NCBI GenBank assembly: GCA_035527455.1
Contig: DATLAN010000592.1
Coordinates: 1-15,292, forward strand
Origin: DATLAN01 sp035527455
GTDB lineage: Bacteria > Planctomycetota > Planctomycetia > Pirellulales > Thermoguttaceae
Length of the DNA: 15,292 nt
Direction: 5' to 3'
Position numbers and translations under genes: made by a program. Positions within the stretch are counted from its first letter, which is position 1. Each line of letters starts with the position of its first letter. The notes under the pieces were generated by a model that saw nothing but the letters and a program-made list of their open reading frames with translations, made no database searches and was not told where the DNA came from. Shown in pieces: positions 7,378 to 12,635 of this stretch.

Positions 7378-8705
7378 AAGCCCACCTCTTGCGTTTCCTG
7401 TGGCAGAAGGGGATCGGGATACCGGAATATGTCTCCTTCGTAGTTCCGTAACAACAGGTAGTCGCCCTCCCGTCCGAGAACGTAGTCGGGCTGCAAGGGG
7501 ATCTTGCCGCCGCCACCCGGCGCGTCGATCACGTAGGTCGGCACGGCGTAGCCAGTCGTGTGACCCCGCAAGCCTGCAATGATCTCCAGCCCCCTCGACA
7601 CGGGCGTGCGGAAGTGCGACGACCCGGAAATGGGGTCGCACTGGTAGAGATAGTAGGGCCGCACTCGCATGACGAGCAGTCGGTGGTAGAGTTGTTTCAG
7701 CGTTTCCACGTCGTCGTTGACGCCCTTCAGCAAGACCGTCTGCGAGCCCAGAGGGATCCCGGCGTCGGCCAAACGGGTACAGGCAAGGCGGGCCTCCTCC
7801 GTGCACTCGTCAGGATGTGTGAAATGGAGACTCATCCACAAGGGGTGATACTTCCGCAGCATCCGGCAAAGTCGGGGCGTGATCCGCTGCGGCAACACGG
7901 CCGGCATCTTGGTCCCCAAACGGACGAATTCGACGTGCGGGATCCCCCGAAGCTGGGTCAGAATCCACTCCAGCCGTTCGTCGCTCAGCGTCAGGGGATC
8001 TCCGCCCGAGAGCAACACGTCGCGGACGGTCGGGGTTTCCCGAATGTAATCCAAGGCTTGCTCCAGCCGGGCCTGCCGGGCCATGATCTGACCGTGGCCC
8101 ACGACCCGCGACCGCGTGCAGTATCGGCAGTAGGTCGAACAGAAATCGTGCACCAGCAGCAGAACCCGATCCGGATAGCGATGGATCAGGCCGGGAACCG
8201 GGCTGTGTCCGTCCTCGCCGAGCGGGTCGTCGGCCTCCCCGGCGGACTGCGTGAACTCAGCCGTCGTAGGCACAACCGTTCGTCGCAAAGGCTGGCCGGG
8301 ATCGTCGGGGGAGATCAAGCTCATGTAGTAAGGCGTGATCCCCATCGGGAGCAACATCCCCCGCGAAAACAGCGATTCCCGCTCCGCGCGCGACAGAACC
8401 AGCATCTCCTCCAACCGGTCCAACGTGCGGATTCGGTGCTGGATCTGCCATCGCCAGTCGTTCCAGTCAGCGTCGGCGAGTCCGGGAAAGAAGGCTCTGC
8501 GAAACGCTCGGACTTTCGGGCTTGATCGCCGACAACCGGGGGCACCGCCGCCGTTCTTCACGGCCGCCCCGAAAGACAGCAGTGGCGAGCCGTCAGGCTC
8601 TATCCGAGGTGTCCGGGAGGAAAGGAAGGTCCGTGGGGCTACGTCGGGAGGTTCTTCTTCGCCGTCCAAGACTTGAGACAGACTGCCGGCTCCGAAATCG
8701 CTCAT
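7374..8705 (-). CDS. kamA: Lysine 2,3-aminomutase (KamA-type radical SAM/PLP enzyme)
   Basis: The 443-aa protein should convert L-lysine to L-beta-lysine using a 4Fe-4S cluster, S-adenosylmethionine and pyridoxal phosphate. The radical SAM motif is CSTYCRYC (Cys189, 193, 196). LLSGGDPL (231-238) is the usual following motif. RPYYLYQCDPISGSSHFRTP (349-368) contains Asp357, and VPTYVIDAPGGGGKIP (388-403) contains Asp394 and Lys401. From the clostridial enzyme, these correspond to the two Asp residues that hold the substrate side-chain amine and to the PLP lysine, which favours true lysine aminomutase over a related isomerase. The N-terminal 60 residues are low in recognisable content. The ATG at 8705 has an AAAGGA ribosome site. 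It is the first large gene of the operon. EpmB is an alternative relative but is shorter and acts with EpmA on EF-P; neither partner is visible here. Confidence 0.9.
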   Translation of the reverse strand: MSDFGAGSLSQVLDGEEEPPDVAPRTFLSSRTPRIEPDGSPLLSFGAAVKNGGGAPGCRRSSPKVRAFRRAFFPGLADADWNDWRWQIQHRIRTLDRLEEMLVLSRAERESLFSRGMLLPMGITPYYMSLISPDDPGQPLRRTVVPTTAEFTQSAGEADDPLGEDGHSPVPGLIHRYPDRVLLLVHDFCSTYCRYCTRSRVVGHGQIMARQARLEQALDYIRETPTVRDVLLSGGDPLTLSDERLEWILTQLRGIPHVEFVRLGTKMPAVLPQRITPRLCRMLRKYHPLWMSLHFTHPDECTEEARLACTRLADAGIPLGSQTVLLKGVNDDVETLKQLYHRLLVMRVRPYYLYQCDPISGSSHFRTPVSRGLEIIAGLRGHTTGYAVPTYVIDAPGGGGKIPLQPDYVLGREGDYLLLRNYEGDIFRYPDPLLPQETQEVGL

Positions 8706-8835
8706 GTGAATCCTTTCATTAACTCATTCAGTGACTTGATCCGGAAGAAACCGAGACGGTGGGAATCGCTCTATCCCTGCCGCACGACCATGAAGAACGC
8801 GAGCTGATCTCCCCGGCCTGCATCGGCCATTAGGG

Positions 8836-8955
8836 CTAGCGCTTGATTTGCGGGGGTCTGGGCTTGGGCGGTCGCACGGCCTGGGCAGGACGGATTTCTA
8901 CCGATTCGGCCGGGGAAACACGCCGGGTACTCGTCGCCTTCGCAGCTCGGTTCAT
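8836..8955 (-). CDS. Small basic, proline-rich ORF (39 aa) in the kamA leader
   Basis: I do not recognise this ORF. It begins with ATG at 8955, with GGAG seven bases upstream, and ends with TAG at 8836-8838. The peptide has about seven Arg, three Lys, seven Pro and two Glu, so its net charge is strongly positive. It starts MNRAAKATSTRR and ends RPPKPRPPQIKR. It lies 78 nt downstream of the predicted sigma-54 start site and 130 nt upstream of kamA, so it would be the first translated item of the operon. It could be a leader peptide, a peptide substrate or carrier for the ATP-grasp and GNAT enzymes, or chance. A longer overlapping frame (8771-9043) would start upstream of the predicted transcript and is less likely. 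Confidence 0.4.
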   Translation of the reverse strand: MNRAAKATSTRRVSPAESVEIRPAQAVRPPKPRPPQIKR

Positions 8956-9041
8956 TGGAGGACTCCGTCAGAAGCCACACGGGAAGGCGCCGGGCCGGAA
9001 ACAAACGCCGCCCGGAAAATGGTTGGCTCCTACCCAAAGGC

Positions 9042-9060
9042 AAAGCATTTCGCGTGCCAA
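9042..9060 (-). promoter_or_regulatory. Sigma-54 (RpoN) promoter of the kamA operon
   Basis: Read on the minus strand the site is TTGGCACGCGAAATGCTTT. It has the essential GG (9058-9057) and GC (9046-9045) exactly ten bases apart. It matches the TGGCAC-N5-TTGCW consensus except for A in place of the first T of TTGC. Transcription would start near 9033 and run leftward into the small ORF and kamA. The adjacent gene for a sigma-54 activator supports the call. Confidence 0.75.
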
Positions 9061-9149
9061 CCGCCGCCAGACCGGCTGAACTTGCCAGCAGACGGCCTTG
9101 CCCCGCCTTTTCGCTGTCGCAGATCGCCCAGATTCACTCCTCGTGGCAA

Positions 9150-9177
9150 TTGTCTCGGTCGAGATTCGGAGTACAAT
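9150..9177 (+). promoter_or_regulatory. Sigma-70-like promoter of the activator gene
   Basis: TTGTCT (9150-9155) and TACAAT (9172-9177) are separated by 16 bp and lie about 60 nt upstream of the ATG at 9237. The fit is moderate and the dyad overlaps it. Confidence 0.4.
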
Positions 9178-9209
9178 GCCGGACTTGCTTCGGATGATTA
9201 CTCCGATCT
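9162..9209. promoter_or_regulatory. Dyad, candidate activator-binding site
   Basis: AGATTCGGAGTA at 9162-9173 is mirrored by TACTCCGATCT at 9199-9209, with one bulged base. A nested smaller dyad TCGGA-N7-TCCGA lies at 9190-9206. The site is about 100-150 bp upstream of the sigma-54 promoter, the usual distance for an enhancer-binding protein. It also overlaps the proposed -10 box of the activator gene, so binding could repress the activator's own transcription. Confidence 0.5.
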
Positions 9210-9236
9210 GAAAACCTACGGCGATGGGATCCTTGC

Positions 9237-10718
9237 ATGCTACTTCACGCGATTCTGGCAACCGACAAGCCCTCCTTGGCCGAAAGGCTTGACAATATCC
9301 TGGTGTGTCTGAACGTTGGCGTCGAAGGCTGCGCATCGGTCGACGAGATTCGGGCGCACGCGGCGAGGGAGTCGACGGACCTGATTTTTGTTGGCCGCGA
9401 CCTGCTCGCAGGGAATCTGGACGACGTGGTGCGATCGTTTCGATCGCTTCCTGAGTCACCCGATGTGGTGACCCTCGTGGACCAAGAAAACCCCTCCGAG
9501 CGAGCCCATTTTCTGGTGGCGGGTTGCCTCGCGGTCCTGTACACGGGATTGTCGGAGGACGACCTCCGTAGCGTGTGTGAGGCGATTGTCGCACGTCGCC
9601 GCCGTAGCCTGGCTGCCCGGCTCGGCAGCGTCTTTACGAACGAGCAGCCGAAACTGAGTGATTTCGTGTCTCTTAGCCTGCCCATGCGGAGCTTCATGGA
9701 GGTTGCCAGGCGGGTCGCAGCGTCCAATACAACCCTTCTGATCCTCGGGGAAACCGGGGTCGGCAAGGAATGGCTGGCTCGATCCATCCACCAAGAGGGG
9801 CCTCGACGATCCGGGCCGTTTCTGCCCGTCAACTGCGCGGCGATAACCGAATCGCTGCTCGAAAGCGAGCTGTTCGGCCATGAGGAGGGGGCGTTCACCG
9901 GGGCCAGTCGGTCGCGGCGAGGCTGTTTCGAGTTGGCCCACCTCGGCACACTCTTCCTGGACGAGGTCGGTGAAATGCCCACTCACCTCCAAGGGAGACT
10001 GCTCCGCGTTCTCCAGGATCGGACCGTACGCCCCGTCGGCGGCGAAAAATCGCGGCCCATCGACGTTCGCGTGATCGCGGCCACCAATAGCGACATCCGA
10101 AAGAAGGTCGCGGAGAAATCGTTCCGAGAAGACCTCTACTACCGCCTGAGCGTCGTCACCCTTGCCATGCCAGCATTGAGGGAGCGCCGTGAAGACGTTC
10201 CAGAGCTAATCGACATTTACGTCGACTATTTCCGGAGTCAGTTTTCTAATCGCGCAACCGGAATCGCTCCAGGCGCGATGGAGGCCATGCTCGCCTACGA
10301 GTGGCCGGGCAACGTGCGCGAGCTGATCAACGTCATCGAACGGACGATGCTCGTCAGCTCCCATGACCTGATCGAGCTGATTGACCTACCGGAGGAGATT
10401 CGGATCTGCGGTCGTTGCGAAGCCGCGTCGGACCTTCAACCCAACCAGTCCGTCCCGCTTGAGTTCCCCCAGGAATGGCTGGCCAAGCCGTTGTCGGCGA
10501 TCCTTGTAGGTGTCGAGCGCGCTTATCTGGTCAACGTTCTCAAAATGGCGGCCGGACGAATGGGCATTGCGGCCGAGATGGCGGGTATCGATCCGCGCGT
10601 GCTCTACGACAAGATGAGGCGGTTTGGGCTGCGCAAGGAGGACTTCAAGGGCAATGCGCACGACGCAGGCTGCGATCAACAGCCGGTTTCCCCGCATAGT
10701 CAGAACCAGAATTGTTGA
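9237..10718 (+). CDS. Sigma-54-dependent enhancer-binding protein with degenerate receiver domain
   Basis: This is a 493-aa NtrC-family activator that should remodel RNA polymerase-sigma-54 by ATP hydrolysis. The AAA+ domain has Walker A GETGVGKE (171-178), an intact GAFTGA loop for sigma-54 contact (218-223), Walker B GTLFLDEVGE (237-246) and FREDLYYRL (297-305). A Fis-type helix-turn-helix lies at about 421-467, ending LYDKMRRFGL. Residues 1-120 have the size and pattern of a receiver, but the strand that should end in the phosphorylated Asp reads DLIFVG and the later conserved Lys is absent. Control is therefore probably not by ordinary phosphotransfer. It is divergent from the kamA operon, whose promoter is of sigma-54 type, so that operon is its likely target. 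The ATG at 9237 has only a weak ribosome-binding site. Confidence 0.9.
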   Translation: MLLHAILATDKPSLAERLDNILVCLNVGVEGCASVDEIRAHAARESTDLIFVGRDLLAGNLDDVVRSFRSLPESPDVVTLVDQENPSERAHFLVAGCLAVLYTGLSEDDLRSVCEAIVARRRRSLAARLGSVFTNEQPKLSDFVSLSLPMRSFMEVARRVAASNTTLLILGETGVGKEWLARSIHQEGPRRSGPFLPVNCAAITESLLESELFGHEEGAFTGASRSRRGCFELAHLGTLFLDEVGEMPTHLQGRLLRVLQDRTVRPVGGEKSRPIDVRVIAATNSDIRKKVAEKSFREDLYYRLSVVTLAMPALRERREDVPELIDIYVDYFRSQFSNRATGIAPGAMEAMLAYEWPGNVRELINVIERTMLVSSHDLIELIDLPEEIRICGRCEAASDLQPNQSVPLEFPQEWLAKPLSAILVGVERAYLVNVLKMAAGRMGIAAEMAGIDPRVLYDKMRRFGLRKEDFKGNAHDAGCDQQPVSPHSQNQNC

Positions 10719-10757
10719 CGCGAGCCCCGCGCACTCGGAGCCCGCGGCGGCGTCAAC
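10714..10757. repeat. 8-bp inverted repeat at the end of the activator gene
   Basis: GTTGACGC (10714-10721) overlaps the stop codon of the activator gene and pairs with GCGTCAAC (10750-10757) across a GC-rich 28-nt loop. No T-run follows, so a standard intrinsic terminator is doubtful. It ends exactly where the IS3 remnant appears to begin. Confidence 0.35.
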
Positions 10758-11042
10758 TGAGGTGCCCTATGCCTGGCGGACACTCGGAGCGAGGGTAGAA
10801 TATGGCCCTGGCAGAAAGGAGTGTCCGTCATGGCGAAACGAAAACGATACGGGAAGGAATTCAGGTTGGGGGCAGCTCGGCTGGTCGTCGAGCAGGGATA
10901 CACGCAGGCGGAGGCGGGGCGTCGACTGGGGGTCTCCTCGTGGTCGATCGGTCGATGGATGGAACAGTTCCGCAAGTCGGGTGAGTTGCCCCCCGAAGGC
11001 GAACCGCTGCCCGAGGCAGAGGAAATGAAGTCGCTACGCGCA
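10758..11042 (+). mobile_element. IS3-family element, left-end remnant
   Basis: The stretch begins TGAGGTGCCC followed by GGACACTCGG, like the left end of many IS3-family elements, then carries a truncated orfA. There is no orfB and no right end. The element is cut within orfA at about 11042, where unrelated minus-strand coding sequence begins. Confidence 0.6.
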
Positions 11043-11045
11043 TAG
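10830..11045 (+). pseudogene. IS3-family transposase OrfA, truncated
   Basis: The 71-aa product starts MAKRKRYGKEFRLGAARLV and carries the helix-turn-helix of IS3 OrfA (GYTQAEAGRRLGVSSWSIGRWM, in two parts, near residues 26-47). The acidic stretch leading into the usual leucine zipper ends abruptly as EEMKSLRA and a stop; normal proteins continue LRAENxxLRxERDILKKA. AAAGGAG precedes the ATG at 10830. Without the zipper and OrfB it cannot transpose by itself. Confidence 0.8.
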
Positions 11046-11386
11046 AAATCCGCCATCGTGGCCTCGGTAACTCCAATCCGTTTTAGCGCAGCCCAGTCCG
11101 GACGAATCTCGGCTTCCAGGACCTCCCGGAAGAAACTCAGCACGACCTCCAGTGGACATTCGATGAACTCGACTGCCGGCAGACGTTGGCCGAGCGCCCG
11201 GTGGGTCCTGCGCCACACCTCGGAGTGCTTGTCCGGCCGGGCTTCGGGGTCGTCGACTTTTCGGCCCTCCGGTGCGACCTTGGGTGGCTGACCGGTGGAA
11301 CTCGGCGTCTTGCGTTGGATTCCGTCCCCTTCACTCTCCCCCGCCGCACGAGTCGCCCCCGTGGTCCCCACCGGGCGTAGCCCCAT
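11043..11386 (-). pseudogene. Truncated gene with planctomycete-type short repeat domain
   Basis: The minus frame reads ALGQRLPAVEFIECPLEVVL, then SFFREVLEAEIRPDWAALKR and IGV. This resembles the start of the short DUF4974/secretin-like domain common in planctomycete secreted proteins (pattern FxxxPLxxVxxFLxxxxxIxIxxDxxALxxxGV). The expected continuation with LKGVSLRSALRLML is missing, because the sequence enters the IS3 remnant at about 11042. The start is uncertain: ATG at 11386 or TTG at 11410, neither with a good ribosome site. I take it as a gene that lost its 3' end. Confidence 0.45.
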
Positions 11387-11499
11387 TCTTTCAGTGTTCT
11401 CGCGGCCCAAGTCCGGCCGTTGGGACCCTTATCTCTTGACGCAGCGGTCAGGCCCGTCACTTCATAGGTGCCGGGAACGCGATGCCCGGACTCCTCGGC

Positions 11500-12567
11500 T
11501 TAGAAATCGGGAGATTCGATCAGTCGATCGAAAACGGCCTGTTGCTCTTCGTCCAAGATCTCCCGAAGGAACTCCGCAAACGTGGCGGGACTTGGCGGAT
11601 TCTGGTTCTCCCGGTCGGCAAACCGCGCGCGAATCTTCGACTCTTGTTCCGACGTGAGTTTCAGTTTCGCCAAAGAGTCCAGCAGAACGGCCAATTTGTC
11701 GGCCGGTGGTTGCTCGATGGTCGACCCCTCGCTTTCGCCAACCTGTTCTGTATGCTCGCCGGGCGGTTCCGGCCGCTCAGCGTGCGTTTTCACGTCCTTG
11801 CCGGAGAGTTTGAAGTCGCGGTACCAACACCGGACAGGCGTACGCGGCTCACCGCCTTCTGTCGCGGGAGAAGTCCCAGCTACCAGTGCCACGTAGCCGT
11901 TTAGCGGTTCCGCCGGGAACTCGCCGTCTGCCGGTCTCGGCAGGTCCGGCGGGTATTCGTCGTCGCCGTCCAACGGGAGTCGGTCCAGCAGCTTGCCCGT
12001 CTTGTGATCGAATGCCGCGAACTCCAGCGAGTACCCCTTGCCGACCGGTACGGCTCGAAATTCCAGCCGGATGTCTTCGTTCTCGTGGCGGGCAAGTCGC
12101 TTCTTGCTCACCACAGCGGCGTCTCTGACCCAATAGACCACCAAGCGGCTCTCGCCGTCCAGTCCGGCAAGAAACGTTTTGAGGGAAGTGGTGCTGCGGA
12201 GCAAGTCCTCAGTCTTGTAGTCGTCTTCCCCCATGTTGGAGAAGAAGAATCCGGTGAGCCCGCGTTTGTCGAGTGTATCGGGTTTGCCGAGCATACCCGT
12301 GCGGACACTCAACTGAAACTCGCCCCCCAGAGTCCGCGTGGTGAGATAGGCGGCCCTCATTCCGGGCTGAACACACTCCAGTCGGCCATCGTGGATTCGC
12401 CAGTCTTCCACGCGGTTAGCCCACCAGTCGGGCCCGATCCAGACGCGGTCGGGGGTCTTGTCCCAGTTGCTTTTGAACTCCTCGGCCCGAGCGGAACAAA
12501 CGGTCGAGGCAACCAGGGCAAGACCCAGAGCGAGCGGGCGCCAAGCGATCATTCTTGCTCTCAACAT
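11500..12567 (-). CDS. Secreted LamG-like protein with C-terminal LTxxQ region
   Basis: This is a 355-aa protein. The ATG at 12567 is chosen for its strong AGGAGG site; the frame is open 50 codons further but without a better signal. Residues 1-27 form a signal peptide (arginines, then PLALGLALVAST, cleavage after SARA). The mature part starts EEFKSNWDKTPDRVWIGPDWW and continues WRIHDGRLEC, a pattern I know from the N-terminal LamG/concanavalin-like part of planctomycete secreted phosphoesterase-like proteins. No metallophosphoesterase domain follows. The C-terminal third has a Pro/Glu-rich linker, then LAKLKLTSEQESKIRARF and ILDEEQQAVFDRL, LTxxQ-like helices. It lies 68 nt downstream of the large propeller protein gene, probably in the same operon. 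Function unknown; an exported binding protein is likely. Confidence 0.75.
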   Translation of the reverse strand: MLRARMIAWRPLALGLALVASTVCSARAEEFKSNWDKTPDRVWIGPDWWANRVEDWRIHDGRLECVQPGMRAAYLTTRTLGGEFQLSVRTGMLGKPDTLDKRGLTGFFFSNMGEDDYKTEDLLRSTTSLKTFLAGLDGESRLVVYWVRDAAVVSKKRLARHENEDIRLEFRAVPVGKGYSLEFAAFDHKTGKLLDRLPLDGDDEYPPDLPRPADGEFPAEPLNGYVALVAGTSPATEGGEPRTPVRCWYRDFKLSGKDVKTHAERPEPPGEHTEQVGESEGSTIEQPPADKLAVLLDSLAKLKLTSEQESKIRARFADRENQNPPSPATFAEFLREILDEEQQAVFDRLIESPDF

Positions 12568-12635
12568 GTTCAATCCTCCTGTTTGGATGGATGTGGTTCT
12601 TCTTGTCCGACGGCCCATCATAGGTGCAGCAACCC

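Larger units (their letters stand above)
8706..9236. promoter_or_regulatory. Divergent control region between kamA operon and activator
   Basis: This 531-nt gap separates the minus-strand operon from the plus-strand sigma-54 activator gene. It contains the sigma-54 promoter, a dyad upstream of it, a sigma-70-like promoter for the activator, and a leader of about 330 nt with the small ORF. The arrangement is typical of a locally controlled, inducible operon. Confidence 0.7.

Noticed and set aside
8771..9043. 90-aa minus-strand frame upstream of kamA
   Set aside because: Its start lies upstream of the predicted transcription start and has no clear ribosome site. The 39-aa frame inside the same stretch has a better start signal.
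9143..9160. Possible sigma-54 site in the activator's own leader (GTGGCAATTGTCTCGG)
   Set aside because: The -12 element has GG instead of GC at the required position, so it does not meet the sigma-54 rule.
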